Positions 12,268-24,092 of a stretch of 64,000 bases of DNA are shown piece after piece. This DNA is from Opeltia flavorubescens. Lineage: Eukaryota; Ascomycota; Lecanoromycetes; Teloschistales; Teloschistaceae. The notes under the pieces were generated by a model. The model worked only from the letters and a program-made list of their open reading frames with translations. It searched no databases and was not told the DNA's origin. The stretch is taken from NCBI GenBank assembly GCA_000442125.1, contig KE546982.1, positions 282,608-346,607 of the forward strand, read 5' to 3'. The first letter of the stretch is position 1. Each line of letters opens with the position of its first letter. Both the position numbers and the translations under genes were made by a program.

Positions 12268-13459
12268 GGATCAGGACTGAAGTGGTGTGGAGATGGATGG
12301 AAAGGCAGAATGATAATGGAAAGAGGAGGATTGATTGTTGCGAACTTGTTCGTCCATAGAGCAATAGTTTGATTTCCTCCTTTTTAAACTTGAGAAATCG
12401 CGGGTCAGGTGCCACTTTACCTCGGGATATTCCCAGAAGGTCGTGTTAGAGTTCATTGAAAAGTCTCATGCATGCTATCAACATCTTCGAACATCCTTGC
12501 AAGCCTTGAATTATGGCGTGCTTGAACGCAGGTTTGATTGAAGACCGAGCGATGCCCAGATCATACTTTAGCGGGTAAATCTCCATAGTCTCATACTTGA
12601 GTGCTCAGAAGATGAATTTGAATTTAAGAACGAAGGCATACCTTGACTAGGCAAGCTTACGGCCATCGATACTTTTCCTTTCTGGCCATAGTGCTAAAGT
12701 AATCATCACCTCCGCAACGCAGACGTATTAATCTCTTGCAAGCCAGAAAGAACCAGAGATGAACGAAAGGATCAAAAGCCGAAGAATAGACCGTGGAGCG
12801 CTGATATTCGCGGTTGTTTTGGCGGGCGCAGTGGCACCAGCCGATTGGCGAAAGACGCGCCATCGTTGGTTGTGCAGCGAGGAGATCTTGCTTAGAGCCT
12901 AGAGGNCCAGTTGACCGTGAAGTTGTGTGATGCTTCTGTGCGACGATCAACATGCGCGCGGACTAAATTGTCGCTTGAGAATATTCGAGGTATCACCAGC
13001 GCGAAACATATCCAAAGATCCTGGCAGTACGCAGGCGGGACTTGAGAGGCTGTCTTCTCTCGCCTCAATGCTTATATCTGAGCTGAAGAAGAGAGGATGG
13101 ACTGAATGCTCTGCAGTGAAATTCGGCTCTGGGAAGATCGTGTGTAGCTGTCGTCGAAGAGTCGAACATGGATGTTTCTCCGAATTCGACTTTGTCATTC
13201 GGACGGCAGGAAGAAAACGCGCCCGTAAGCGTGTGTAGGTAGAAGAGGAAAATCCGATGGGGGTGAGAAAAGATGGCTATCAAGATGAGCCGTCAAATCA
13301 ACGATTAAAACGGTGAGGGACGATGAGGTTTTGGTGAGTGGCTTTCGAAGGAAACGTCGGTGGATGTAATCGCAATGCAAGATGTTTAGTACCGGGTTTG
13401 GTCGTGATTCGCAATTGTAGGGAAACGGTAGAGGTTTTGAAGGCTTTTAGGGTTAATCA
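12268..13459. other. Intergenic between convergent families B and C
   Basis: This holds the 3' regions of two convergent genes and one ambiguous base near 12906. ORFs on both strands around 12927-13238 overlap each other and lack a consistent coding signal, so none is called. Confidence 0.4.
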
Positions 13460-14562
13460 TCATGGATCCTCATCGATGCCTCCCCACTCCTCTTCTGAGT
13501 CCTCTGTCTCACCATCTCTTCCATCTCTTCCTTCTCTTCCTTCTCTTTGTTCTTCGCCCTCCGAATCTCCGTCGTAGACTTTGTTTGCCTCATCTATACC
13601 TCTGCTTTCTTTGTTCTCACCCTCCTCAATTTCATCATCCTCTTCATTTTCGCCAATTTCCTGATCTTCACCCAAAGCATGTGACCTCATTCTCTCATCT
13701 TGCTGTTGATGTCTAACCTTTTCCACATTGCCATCATCCTCTCCATCTCCGTTTTCCTGCCTGGCTTCAAGTGCTTCGCCATTCACGTTATTGTTAGCAA
13801 CGTTATCTCCTGTACCAGAGCCCTGGCCGTCAACGTTCTTGCCCTCGTCTTCTCCGATCAATGTGTCTTCATCATCAAACATTTCTGCGTCGTTGTTGTC
13901 ATTTTTCTGCTGCCGCGCAGCTTCCACTACAACCTCCGCCGTGACCTCCGCCACAAATTCTCGTCTTCTCGACCCGTCAGCATTCTGGGCCTGTCTCGCC
14001 CGGAGCTTGCGCTCTCTCCGTTCACGCGGATTCCACACCCGCTGCATACCATCCCGTACTCGTCTCACGCCATTGCGGACCTACAGCAGTCATCAGCGCT
14101 ATCGCTCTCTATACGAATCTCATCAGCACGACCTACACTGGTTCCTGTTTCCGTGGGCGAGATCGCGCACCAAAATAGACCGAGGCACAACGCCATAGCG
14201 GCCGCGGTCACGGCACCACCTGCTAGGGAAGCTACCAGTTTCCTGGACGCCTCCTTTTGCGCAATCTTGACTGCCTGGCCCCGGGTAAATACATCTAAAC
14301 TGTATTCGGAAGACGTGTTTGATGAATGCTCTGCCCAGGCTTGTGCGTTCTCCAGTACAATCCTGCAAATGCGGAAAAACTTTGAATTCCCCACGCCTCG
14401 ATAGCCAGGTGGGATTTTAGATAGGTCGTTAGGACAGCGCCGTGCAAAACTGGCTAGCTGTTCGGGTGTTACGGACAGCACCTTGGCTTCCAAGTCCTCT
14501 GCTTCGAAGGCCTGGTAGTCGGCAAGGATCGCGTTGGTATCGAACAGCCGGGCTGGAGCCAT
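13460..14562 (-). CDS. Cluster family C, copy 1: one-span protein with basic stop-transfer and acidic tail (348 aa)
   Basis: Exons (minus strand) are 14562-14137 and 14080-13460, with a 56-bp phase-0 intron (GTAGGT...CTGTAG). The intron has the same length and phase, and the same place in the protein, as in the paralogue at 44513. The start MAPARL aligns with MAPLTL there. Domains: a soluble helical N-terminus containing TPEQLASFARRC, one membrane span at about residues 108-136, a strongly basic segment straight after it (RNGVRRVRDGMQRVW), then about 170 residues rich in Glu/Asp/Asn/Arg ending in EEEWGGIDEDP. The paralogue ends in EEGWGGICDDE, so the WGG terminus is conserved although the tail composition drifts. 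Long shadow ORFs on the opposite strand come from the acidic repeats. Confidence 0.82.
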
Positions 14563-14773
14563 GGCGAAAGATCGATGAATATCCTCCGAGGTCTGCTCTT
14601 TGGCGATGATGGGACGTAGCAATGACGGTGAAAATGGCGTTCAGGAAAATGATGATGAGGAAAAGGAGGATGACGACAAGGAAACGTCGTTGACTTGACG
14701 AAGTCAACTCCTATCGATCAATGTCAAAGCGAACACAGGGAGACGGGACTGGATGATTTTCAAAGTAAGCAGA

Positions 14774-15268
14774 TCACAAAACGGGGATCTCGAAAACCAA
14801 TGGCACGCGGTGACAGTGAAGAGACTTGCGCTTAAGGACGCGTAGGTGGACTAGATCGATCGATTTCGGGGGGAAGGCGCCCTGGGCGATGCGAGTAAGG
14901 GTTTTTTCTGGGATGCGGATACAGGCGAGGGTGGTGTGTGGATGCTGTGGAAGGTCGGCGGGGGGACGAGGAGGTGGATAAGGAGGAGGAAGATGTTGAG
15001 GAAGAGGAGGAAGACGTATAGTAGTCGCTGGGGGTATCAGGACCGGAGTTGCTTGTTGCTGAGATATGCGAAGGGAATGATAAGTGCTGCGAGTGCCGGA
15101 AGTATCTATGGTGTTTATAGCGTCGTTGCTCGGTGGAATTTGAGCAACAATCGTTAGTATCAGGAGCCAAAAATGAGTTTTGTGGCTTCGATTTCGACCA
15201 ACGAGTGCATCTTTGCCAACGTCAATCAGGTAGTAGTCGCCATCGAAGTCTATAATATCGATTCTCAT
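14774..15268 (-). CDS. Putative proline-rich protein (164 aa)
   Basis: This is a single frame from an ATG with orderly codon use. Residues 1-30 look like a folded beta segment (MRIDIIDFDGDYYLIDVG), followed by a hydrophobic stretch (HFWLLILTIVAQIP), a central polyproline region (about residues 85-110), and a C-terminal basic segment containing LRVLKRKSLHC. The hydrophobic stretch is too short to be sure of a membrane span. It lies between families C and D of copy 1, at the junction where copy 2 is rearranged. No family is recognised and no second copy is visible. An upstream exon is possible. Confidence 0.42.
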   Translation of the reverse strand: MRIDIIDFDGDYYLIDVGKDALVGRNRSHKTHFWLLILTIVAQIPPSNDAINTIDTSGTRSTYHSLRISQQQATPVLIPPATTIRLPPLPQHLPPPYPPPRPPADLPQHPHTTLACIRIPEKTLTRIAQGAFPPKSIDLVHLRVLKRKSLHCHRVPLVFEIPVL

Positions 15269-15828
15269 TAGACCGTAAGTAATAGTCAGAGGCTGCGAAG
15301 GAGCATGAAAGGCATTAGGCGGAAGGAATTAATAGCCTCATAACTTTCAGCGGATTTCTTGGGCGGGGGAAGCCAACTGGTTTCACTCACCCCTTCACTC
15401 AAACCAAAACCAAGCATTCCGAGAACTATCAGTGCTTGCTGGCTCGCTGGTGCGGGATCTATGCCGGAAGAGTAGAGAAAAGCGGGAAAAAAGACTGGTT
15501 CTTGATACTGGATGGATGATTGATTGTGAGGTGGTTTGAGGGAAAGGATATGGGCTCTTGCTGACCCAGGCAGAAAGCGGGCGATGGCTGAAGTGTGATG
15601 ATTCTGTGGAAAAATAGTCGAAACAAAGATGGAAAACTGTTGATTCAGCTTTAACGCGCTTCGGAAAGAAATTAAAGGTCCGTACCAGGGCTCCAATAGG
15701 CACAATAATTGGTCTGATCCAAGACTGTTTGCCAGTGACCTGCTTGTTCGGAGATTAGACATCCGAGGTAAACAAGGGACGTTGAACATCCCCCTCCGCC
15801 TCCGACAGGCACCACAAGAAAGCCCTCC

Positions 15829-16422
15829 TTGGAGACGTCCCTATGGCCGCCCAGGACTCCTCCTCCTCACTCCAAAAACACCGTTCACCACTCTCACCCC
15901 CACTGCGGCTCCGACTCCGACTCTCATCTCTCCCACCCCCACATCCCTTACGCCCAGCAAAGGAAAGCCCATTCGACCCAGAACATCAACATGAATAATC
16001 AAGCTCAGCCACCTCCACCTCCTTCTCCACCGACAAAAAGAAGAAGACCCACTCCTCGAACTCGTCTTCCCGGCCAGCCAGCCGATCGCAAAATCTTAAG
16101 AAAGCAGTCTAGGTCAAACATTTCCCCGGCAGCGAAGCAGCACCGAACTCTCCACCACTCACCTAATATTATACCGCAAGCACAAGCACAAGCACAAGCA
16201 CAAGCACAAGCAACACTCATACACAAACCCAAACGTTCCTTCCCTTCCTTACGCCTCGCCCTCCGCGTCCTACGAGCCCCTTCAACCCTCCCTCTCCGCC
16301 TTGAGAAACTATTTCCTCGAAAGAATTTTTCTGCTTCTTCGTGTCTACATCTCCCGTCCGTCGCAGCTAGCAAGCCCCAAACAAGTTATCATCATATAAG
16401 AAAACAACCCAGAATGAAATGA
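15829..16422 (+). CDS. Doubtful basic, Pro/Gln-rich ORF
   Basis: The frame gives up to 197 residues, with a proline run followed by a nuclear-signal-like TKRRRPTPRTR and a Gln-Ala repeat encoded by a hexanucleotide array. A neighbouring frame over the last 250 bases reads more like protein (ALRNYFLERIFLLLRVYI), so either a frame-changing intron is missed or the coding is decayed. No family is recognised. Confidence 0.25.
   Translation: METSLWPPRTPPPHSKNTVHHSHPHCGSDSDSHLSHPHIPYAQQRKAHSTQNINMNNQAQPPPPPSPPTKRRRPTPRTRLPGQPADRKILRKQSRSNISPAAKQHRTLHHSPNIIPQAQAQAQAQAQATLIHKPKRSFPSLRLALRVLRAPSTLPLRLEKLFPRKNFSASSCLHLPSVAASKPQTSYHHIRKQPRMK
16178..16214. repeat. Hexanucleotide microsatellite (GCACAA)n
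   Basis: About six near-perfect copies of GCACAA/AGCACA lie in a row. In the + frame of the surrounding ORF they encode Gln-Ala; in the next frame they encode Lys-His. Confidence 0.85.
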
Positions 16423-17960
16423 GATTTTTCCTCTTTCCAGCGCCCTTGTTGAAGGNCTAGGATCAGATATCGGGGCTTTGGTTGGAGGAGCACCTTCGCC
16501 GGTGGAAAGGGGTATGAGAGATATCTCCCGTAATATTAGATGTTATCATGAGTGAGGGGGATTGCGGAGAAGGCCCTTTTTGGGATAAGGGAAGGGAAAA
16601 GACGCTGGAGGAAAGGGAGGAGGAGGGCTTTTGATAAAGAGATACGGGGGCAGGGTGTGTGTTATAGATTTGGTAGGAGAGGAGATAGAGGGGGGACGAC
16701 AAAAGATCTCGAGCGTTTTATATACAGAGAAGAGTGTATTGGGTATAGGGGCTATTGTTGTTTGGCTTCAAGGGGTTGGATGGGGAGTTTTATATATTCC
16801 TTTCCTTTTTCTTCATTCCCTCTTTACTCCTCCTCTTTACTCTATACAATTCCTTCCGCCCCTTCGATCGATCGAGCTTGCCCTTTTCCCCGCTCCCTCT
16901 CAATCGAGATTTTCTGCTGGGTTTTGAAATATAGGATCGCAGATTGAGTCTCTATACTATATCCCGCTCAGAATATAGAATTAGTATATATAAATACACA
17001 AGATTTAGATCTCCAATGAGGATTGAGAGCAGTGAGAGCAGTGGGGGAATAGTAGGTCTAAAGGTGACTTTTTATGGGGTTTAGAGGATTGGAAAGGCTT
17101 TTTTGAGTGCGGATATTGAGGGAGGAGAAGTGAAGGGAGAGAAGGGTGGTGTGGCGGAGGATGGTATAGCGAAGGAAGAAGATCGCAAGGCAGTGGACGG
17201 AAATCATAATGGTGGGAAGGAGCGAAGTCGGTTAGAGATTCATTTAACAGCAGAGAGACGAGTCATGGGAGATCCGTAGATAGTATCGATGTTTTCTTTG
17301 CAACTATGTTATCTATATTATGACACGCCTCCTTGTCTAGACTTGTTTTCCTACCACCATTTCTAACCTAAAGACGGAGCGAAAATGCCAGCGCTCCATC
17401 CTTGAAGGTATACACCAAATCGGCATTTGGTCGCTCCCGTGTATCTACAGAGAATCCGATGCTTTAAGCAATAGTGGGTGTCAAAATCTATTGGGCAGAT
17501 CAATCCTGACGTCACGTGACCCCAATCACTTCGGACGAAAACCGTCTATACAGCAAGGGCTTTCGTCCCTTAGAATAATTAAGCAAGCTTTCCACATACG
17601 TGATTTCAATGGTGGGGACGATTTAACCTTTCAGATACTCTCGCTTCAGCCCAAGGGCTAAAGGCGTCGCAAGCCAGAAAGAGAACCGAGTTGACAGAAG
17701 AAAATAAATCTATTGTTCTCTCAGGGTCGCCGAGTGAATAATCGAAACCCCGGCCTAAAAACTCTCGTCGCAGCTTCGCGTTTTTAATTATCTGCGATCC
17801 AAGAAAACCCTATTTGTAGACCGCGCGAACCAAAGGCTCAGGCTCCCAGGCTCATAATGATGTGCGGAGAAAATAGATGCTCCTACAGAGAATCTAGGTT
17901 TGGGCACAGCATCAAGGGCGATTTGACGTGAACCCGCCGAGGTTCTTTGGCCGGTGTTTT

Positions 17961-18800
17961 TCAAAACGGAGACGGAGGATCGAGAATCTCCTCCCCCCAA
18001 CTCGGTTCCACTCCGAACCACCAGTTCCATTGCCTTGACCAAAAATCCCCGACCCATCCAGTCCACCACAGATAGCTTAGACCGCCGAGTGAGATAGCCA
18101 ACACCACAAAGACCCAAGCGACGAATACCGGCGATGAGGAGCGCGCCGATGGTTGAAGTCCGTACTTAGGGCTCCGAGGGAGCTGCTGTAGAGAACTCAT
18201 TGATCCAGACTCCGGACTCTGGGATGATGGTGATTGTTCGGGTGACTCTAACGACGTTTTCGAAGATTTGGAATTCGTGAAGCTGAACCTCACACGTGAC
18301 AATTTCTTTGCGCACCTCCGAACAAACCTAAGTAGCTTCCGAACTCTAAAGTAGAGCCAGTACAGTGTAATTAAGACCGCAACCCGTCGGACCCAGGTTA
18401 TCACTCCTGAAACCACATTATGATGAAGAGGTAGATACTCCAGCAGGGAAAATACTTTATTGGCAAATGGAGAATTCTTCACCCACTCATACCAAGCATT
18501 CCCCCGCAGATCGAAGTAGCCAGCCAACCAAGTTCCTCCCTTAACCATGAACCCAGAGATCCAGGAGTCCAAGTAGTCCACAGCCTTCCATAAAAGTAGA
18601 TCCGGATGATTGATACATTGATTCCGCCATTGACCTGCAGGACTGCTCTCCGGCGCGAGGAAGAAGGAGATGAGCATGAGGAAGCCGGTGGGAGCGAATA
18701 AGCAGGCCCACCATCGGAATATGTAGCGAAATATGGGGCGGCCTTTCCTCTTTGCCGCTCCCTCAGCGCTCTTCCGATTCCGAGCAGATTTGGGCATCAT
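17961..18800 (-). CDS. Cluster family D, copy 1: three-span membrane protein (279 aa)
   Basis: This is an intronless frame from ATG 18800 (a second ATG follows directly). A basic N-terminus (KSARNRKSAEGAAKRKGR) precedes span 1 at about residues 31-50. A 75-residue loop with many Trp residues follows, then span 2 at about 132-153 and a basic segment (RVRKLLRFVRRCAKKL). A Ser/Pro-rich linker of about 60 residues leads to span 3 near 225-247 and a Trp-rich end. The gene at 52893-53627 has the same order: span, loop, span, basic segment, Ser-rich linker, span, short tail. Sequence identity is low, so the pairing rests mainly on topology and identical position next to family E on the same strand. 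Confidence 0.78.
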   Translation of the reverse strand: MMPKSARNRKSAEGAAKRKGRPIFRYIFRWWACLFAPTGFLMLISFFLAPESSPAGQWRNQCINHPDLLLWKAVDYLDSWISGFMVKGGTWLAGYFDLRGNAWYEWVKNSPFANKVFSLLEYLPLHHNVVSGVITWVRRVAVLITLYWLYFRVRKLLRFVRRCAKKLSRVRFSFTNSKSSKTSLESPEQSPSSQSPESGSMSSLQQLPRSPKYGLQPSARSSSPVFVAWVFVVLAISLGGLSYLWWTGWVGDFWSRQWNWWFGVEPSWGEEILDPPSPF

Positions 18801-19828
18801 GTTGTGCAAAGGTGGGAGAGAAAGAGAGGGGGAAGAAGAGACCCGGTTTGGACGATGCGAAGGATTGATGTATATAGAAGGGCTTGATAGCGATTAAGCG
18901 ATGGTCCGGGGAGATTGCGCAGGAGCTACAGGGGATAAGGTTAGTAAGGCGGAATTGCGGGATTTGGCGATGGCTGTACGGGGGTAGATACCTCGTTGAA
19001 AGCCGATCGGTGGAGCAAGACCGTCGTTTTTTCATACACGCCAAGTGTGTCCCGGAGTAGGACTGATGTAGGACAATGATCTTGGTAGACTAGGTGCGAG
19101 TCGTCGATTCGTAAGAGAGTGATTAGGTATCAGATTAAGTAGGTTTGAGCGTGTAGGACGGTTATAATTTGTTTCTGTATTACGTCATCCATTACTTTCA
19201 ATTCCCTCCCGACACCATAAAGCTTTCAGGATAGTGATTCATTTACAGTAATAGATTGCTCCAGGTATTGCCAACGGACCGATCAAGAAAGTGCTCTATA
19301 GGATGTAATCTCGATTCTAAGATCTTACTCACCAACAAAGATTTTACTCACTGAACCTAAAAGGGAGAGCTGAGACGGGATATGAAAGAGCTCAAGAATG
19401 AGGAAGCGTGATCTAGGACATGAGCTTTCAAGAATCACTTGGGTGCGACCACCAAGAGAGGTATGGAAGTTCTCATGGACTGAACGCTATCGAATTCTTT
19501 GACCTGAGATTATTGCTTGTAGGAAGAATTGGAAGCATGACTAAAAGTTCATCGGTGCTAATTTTCACCGTACTATTGCCTTGAAGTAGACCTATGATGG
19601 ATGAATGTGGCCCAGAAAAAAGCCCCTGACATAAGCTGCTTATTCCACCTTCCTCTTTCTCCTACTTAATACCAACACACACCGATGGCAACCTAAGGAC
19701 TTCGATAGGAATTCGCTTTCCATCCCCATACACGCTTCTTTTCGTTAAAGTGGTGGCTGATAGTGGAGGTGTCGGCGCCGTGTGTAATTTTGGGGTTCCA
19801 GTAGGGAATGCTCCATGCGTCAGATGGC
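18801..19828. other. Intergenic between families D and E
   Basis: About 1 kb with no gene seen. It should contain the promoter of family D and the 3' end of family E. The equivalent gap in copy 2 is 366 bp. Confidence 0.4.
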
Positions 19829-21395
19829 TTATATCTCCTCTCGTGACTCACCCCCGTATCCCATCGACCACTCTTCCTTTCCCACAATCATCTGCAAAGT
19901 CCCAGCACCAATACCCCCTTCATATCGTCCAATCGCCGCGTGACGCTCCATCATCCACCTTCTCGGAGCTGGCCCCAAAGCATCCCGATCGATCTGAGTC
20001 ATACTCGATCCAACACTGTATATAAAGCAAAGGGTGTTGTCCATTTCAAAAGGCAAATTCCTCGCGCTTTCACAATTCCTCGGTAGCTCACCGGCGAAGG
20101 TGGAGATCCATTGGGTGATGTTCTGATCGGGGTCCTCGAGTAGCACGGTTGATGCTTTTACCAGACGCGGTAGTGGAAGTCGGATAGAACCATCGATGCT
20201 CCCGCGGTATGACCTGATGTGGCCAATGGTTTTTCTCAAATGAGCGTCCAAGTCCTGGGTCATGTATTGGAGTATGAACAGATCGTCGCGGATGGATTTG
20301 GCCAATTCAATCTGTGCTTCCAACGCTGCATCAGCTTCTGTTCGGGTACGGAAGAAGGGCGCTGGTCTGCGTTTGCTCTCAAGCTTGCTGATGAAGCTGT
20401 TCGTCCGCTCTAATGCCTGTACAAGAACTTGACTTTGCGACGGCTGAGAGCGGTTGGTAGCAGGGGCTTCTGAAATGATATTGCTCAAAGCTATGGCAGC
20501 TTCGTCCGTAAAAGTCTTGAACCTGGACCGGATCTGCGCCTTGAGCCGACTTGTACGAATCCTGGGTTTAGGTAGCCAGGGTTGCTCGACTAGCCGGTTA
20601 AAATCTCGAAGGCATGGCATGACCGCCTCGAATATGTACCATTTATCTTCATGGTCAGACTTGATGGCTGCTGCGAAGGCCAAAGCGAGGCTACGGAAAG
20701 CGTAGTTGATATTGTCCATTTCGCAGCAGAGGACAAGCACGAATCGATCCCACCTGTCGGCGAGATGAGAGAAGGTCTTGGTCATGGAATCTTGCTCGAA
20801 AGGATAGGTCAGCTCCTACATACCATGTGCGGAAGTGTCGGAGGGATAAGGGAAGTGGCTCACCTAGAGCACGCTTGAGATCCGACACGGACGGATCACC
20901 CATGGACAGGTGCTCCAGCTCCAGGCCTTTCCGTTCTATCAATGCTTCTTGATCTCTAAGCATCAAGTGGGCAACGAAGATTGCTTCTGTATGTCGGCTA
21001 TGAACAAGGTAATCGTCACGGTCTCTCTGTTGCTCCCAATCGACCTTGTGCCAGTCGGTCGGTATGACAAGGTCGGGCCAGCACCAATGCCCAAGAAAAG
21101 GTCGAGTAGTGCCCCATTGGCAAAGTCCTTCATCGAGGATCAAAGCAGTACCACTTAGATACATCCACGGCACAACGAGGAAGAAACCGATGAGAGGAAC
21201 AGCGACGTACGCGATGAATTTCGAATAGACGATATAGATTTCATCGACCCGGTATCCAGCGCGTTGTCCATAATAGAGGACTCGTCGAACAAAGATGAAT
21301 TCATGCCATGCAACAAGGGTATGTAGAATCCAGAGTGCGACAATCTTCAGCCACGATTTCTGCTCTTCGTTTGCATTCGTATCGGAGTCACTCAT
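19829..21395 (-). CDS. Cluster family E, copy 1: N-terminal spans plus large helical domain (497 aa)
   Basis: Exons (minus) are 21395-20864 and 20790-19829, with a 73-bp phase-1 intron (GTGAGC donor, GCAAG acceptor). The start MSDSDTN was chosen over longer upstream frames because it is an ATG at the point where membrane character begins. There are hydrophobic segments near residues 17-33 and 60-87, then a conserved CQWGTTRPFLGHWCW motif (CQWSRTRPWLGARCW in the paralogue), then more than 350 mostly helical residues. Shared in exon 2: E-x-DNIN, WLP(K/E)P-x2-(R/Q)T-x-RL-(K/E)AQI, and a C-terminal block with NCES...P-x-E, then (V)G...IDRDALG-x2-PR-W-x2-ER (IDGDAFG in the paralogue). It is divergent from family F. 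Function unknown; a surface-exposed or lumenal helical domain is inferred. Confidence 0.87.
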
Positions 21396-21871
21396 GATTG
21401 GTTGTGGCAAAATGGTGATATAATTTTGTCGTCTGGCTGTCAAGACGGTCTGGTAGAGGAAGGAATTGGACAATGTGGAAAGCAATTGCGGAGGACAGAA
21501 AAGGCAGAATGGCAAGTCCTTTGTGCCTGCACACTAGAGTCCAGTACTGCCCCGCACTGGATTGTGATGAGAATGGTGAATGTTGTTGGTAATAAAAAGT
21601 CCTGCGGATCACAGTAAATACTCTACAAACAATCCATGATCTTCTTCCCTCCAGCTTCTCAGAGTTCTAATTTGGAAGTTACTATCCCAGCCGCAATTCC
21701 TTTATTCGATACAACTCTAAGTAACTTTGGACTGGGCATTGAACTATCGCCGTCGCCTTTATCCACTCTCGACATCACCCTTCACCCGATACCCCGCTCT
21801 TCTCGCTTCCTTACAAACATTCAAACAAGATCCTTTCTAAACCATCCGTCCAACCATACGGATTCGTCAAA
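21396..21871. promoter_or_regulatory. Shared divergent promoter region of families E and F (copy 1)
   Basis: The 476 bp between the two start codons must hold both promoters. Pyrimidine-rich stretches precede the family F start at 21760-21870. The same divergent E/F arrangement exists in copy 2 (55498-56535), which suggests the pair is kept under joint control; this is inference. Confidence 0.5.
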
Positions 21872-23576
21872 ATGACTCACCAGACCAGCAGCTCCAAGTC
21901 CAAACCTCGCAGCACCCTTCACCGTTTGATTGTCTCGGTCGTAGTCGGAGTGTTTTTCTATGCCTTTTTAACCATTCTCGTTCCTTTGATCCTCGTGTTG
22001 AGTTGCTATCGACGTCCCCCGTACAGAACATGGCCTCCTCGAGAGTTCCAGTCGTGGAGAGCAAGGCAGGAATCGAATATCCTTATGATAGCAATTTCTC
22101 TCATCATCGGTCTTATCCTAGGACATTGGGGCACTTTTTACAGGTGTTACATCTTTGGGATACACTAAGACGGCAGACGCTGACATCGGTAGCTATTCCA
22201 CGGTCTCATTCGACCATCATGAGTCATTCTCACTACATGATCAAAAGGATGAGAATTCCAAGGCCATTATAATCCACGGCGATAATCCTCCGAGCTGCGA
22301 GTTTCCTCTAAACCTCGACGATCAGCCTCCTTCCGAACACGAAGACTTCTCAACTCATACGGATGAACTTCGATCTATCTACCGGAACTCTCCAACCCAC
22401 GACCAGCCGCTGACTTCAATCCGCCAGAACTTCCGCAACCAGTCACAGCCTCAAGGGACGGTAAGCTTCAGAAGGTTCAGATCTACGATCAAAGGCAGCT
22501 GATATCATCGATAGAACAATCTCCGGCAAAATCACGATATTCTAGCTGGCAAAAAAGCGGAACGGGGTCTGACCACGTTCATAGGCCCGGCGCTCCCTCC
22601 TCCAGGCTTGCGCGTCCGCGAAGAAGGGGGCCGAATCTGGCATGGGGTCACAGAAACTACCCCATTGCCCAAGTGGCTTGCCTACCCACAAGCAGCACGC
22701 GATTCGGCTTCATTTACAGGCCAATTCCCCCCTTCAATCTTGCATGTCGAGGGCCTAGAAACCCTCACTAGCACTTCCAACCACAATTATCGAAGCAATC
22801 CGATGACAAGACAAATCGAACCCCCTCACAGCTATCATCGTAACGATCTTCTCACCCTCAAAGAACCTGTCGCACGAAACGTTCCCCTCCAAAATCCCTC
22901 AACGCCCTCACGCACAACGCAACAACAACCACGCGCACGCCTCCAAGATCCAACACCCCGCAACCTGCGTTCACCAGCCCACCCAAAAAACACCCCAGCT
23001 GCCTCGCCCCTCACCTCCAAAACAGACCGCGAAGATCGAAAGAAAGCCTCTCTCCGCGAATCAAAAAACCGCCTCCTCGCCACCGCAAAAACCTGGAATC
23101 TCGCGCGCGAAAAGGACCTGCGCCATTTCATGTCCTACGCCGACGAACCCACTGGCTCCGCTCTAACATGCCCAAAACCCGCACGCATCGACGCCATCTG
23201 GCAGCGTCTGGAATACCTCATGCTCACCGGCGGCGAGAACACCGAGGAAATCTGCAGACGGACGGTAAAGATGAGGGTGTATCCCGGGGAACACTTGAAT
23301 GGTTTCAACGAGGCGAGGGTGTGGGTGAATTTCAACGGGCACAAGAGGGAGAGGGCGGGCGGAAGCTTTTTCGCGATGGTTGGTGAACTTTTGGGGTTTG
23401 GGGGTGGCGGTTTTGCGGGAATGAGTGAAAAAGAGAGAAAGAAGGAGAAGGAGAGGAGGGCGCCGCCGGGGTATGAATGGAGGTGGGGTGAGGAGGAACT
23501 TAGGAAGTTGGCGGGGAAATGGGAGGGGGTTTCGACGGTGATGGATACTGGGAGTGAGGATGAGTGGAGTGCGTGA
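21872..23576 (+). CDS. Cluster family F, copy 1: two-span protein with long disordered region and basic C-terminal domain (533 aa)
   Basis: Exons are 21872-22143, 22193-22460 and 22515-23576. Intron 1 is 49 bp, phase 2; intron 2 is 54 bp, phase 0, with a GTAAGC donor and GATAG acceptor. Spans lie at about residues 19-43 and 70-87, separated by a loop rich in Arg, Pro and Trp (YRRPPYRTWPPREFQSW). A polar region of about 280 residues follows, then a Lys/Arg-rich domain with VWVNFNGHKRER, a Lys/Glu-rich helix, APPGYEW and an acidic end. The gene at 56536-58730 has the same three-exon plan with the same two phases, and matching LRLWVNINRHRRGE and WPPGYTP motifs. The C-terminal domain may bind nucleic acid or a partner; no known domain was recognised. 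Confidence 0.85.
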
Positions 23577-23624
23577 GTGATGAGGGGATGGAAGGGAGAA
23601 AGTGGCCGGTGGAGATGATCTGCT

Positions 23625-24092
23625 CTACTCAATAATTCTCACCTGTTGAGCAGGCAACGATGAGTTGCATCTCAGTAAATTAAACTGTCGAATTCATCTT
23701 CTTCAATCTCGGATTTCAGACGTTGAGCAGGTAATCTCGGTAATATACTGTCTCAGTCTTATCTACTTCATGTGATGATCTCATTTGTTGAATGCACAAT
23801 CTCGGTTAATTAAGACTTGTTATTTTCTCTATCACACAGGCATTTCAATCATTGAGCTTGCAGGGTTTATTAAGCTTCGGTAAAACAATGTCTCGTTCTT
23901 ATCTGCTCTACACAATGATTTCATTTGTCAAGCGTGCAGGGATGAGTTGCATTTTAGGCAAACCAAAGCCTTAATCTTGTCTACATTACACCTAAATTCT
24001 ACCCGTTGAGCGTGCAATCTCGTTTAATCAAAGGCCTCGTTATCTTTTTCACACAAAAATCCCGGCTGTAGGGCTCGTAGGATCAGTCGTAT
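23625..24092. repeat. Decayed tandem repeat, about seven units of 62-80 bp
   Basis: Successive units share the elements GTTGAGC(G/A)(T/G)GCA, AATCTCGGT-x-AATTAA and CTTATCT, in the same order. Examples start near 23628, 23705, 23770, 23832, 23910, 23985 and 24052. Identity between units is only moderate and unit length varies, so the array is old. It lies just 3' of family F, before the coiled-coil genes. No coding frame runs through it. Confidence 0.7.

Larger units (their letters stand above)
15269..17960. other. Long low-complexity interval between families C and D
   Basis: Apart from the doubtful ORF at 15829-16422, this stretch is pyrimidine- or purine-rich with many short skewed runs (for example purine-rich 16530-16700 and T/C-rich 16795-16910). 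An ambiguous base lies near 16456. No further gene is supported. It is the copy-1 counterpart of the rearranged junction between A' and D' in copy 2. Confidence 0.35.

Noticed and set aside
13462-14404. Long + strand ORFs opposite family C copy 1
   Set aside because: They are Ser/Leu/Phe-rich mirror frames of the acidic tail; the minus-strand gene has a conserved intron and a paralogue.
15286-15789. Minus-strand ORFs of 167 and 102 codons
   Set aside because: They overlap in two frames, have no start context or paralogue, and lie in low-complexity DNA.
16005-16373. Minus-strand ORF with an ACAC repeat and Gly-rich end
   Set aside because: It is an antisense artefact of the hexanucleotide repeat and proline run.
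22835-23632. Minus-strand ORFs opposite family F copy 1
   Set aside because: They overlap a three-exon gene with a paralogue and have low-complexity composition.
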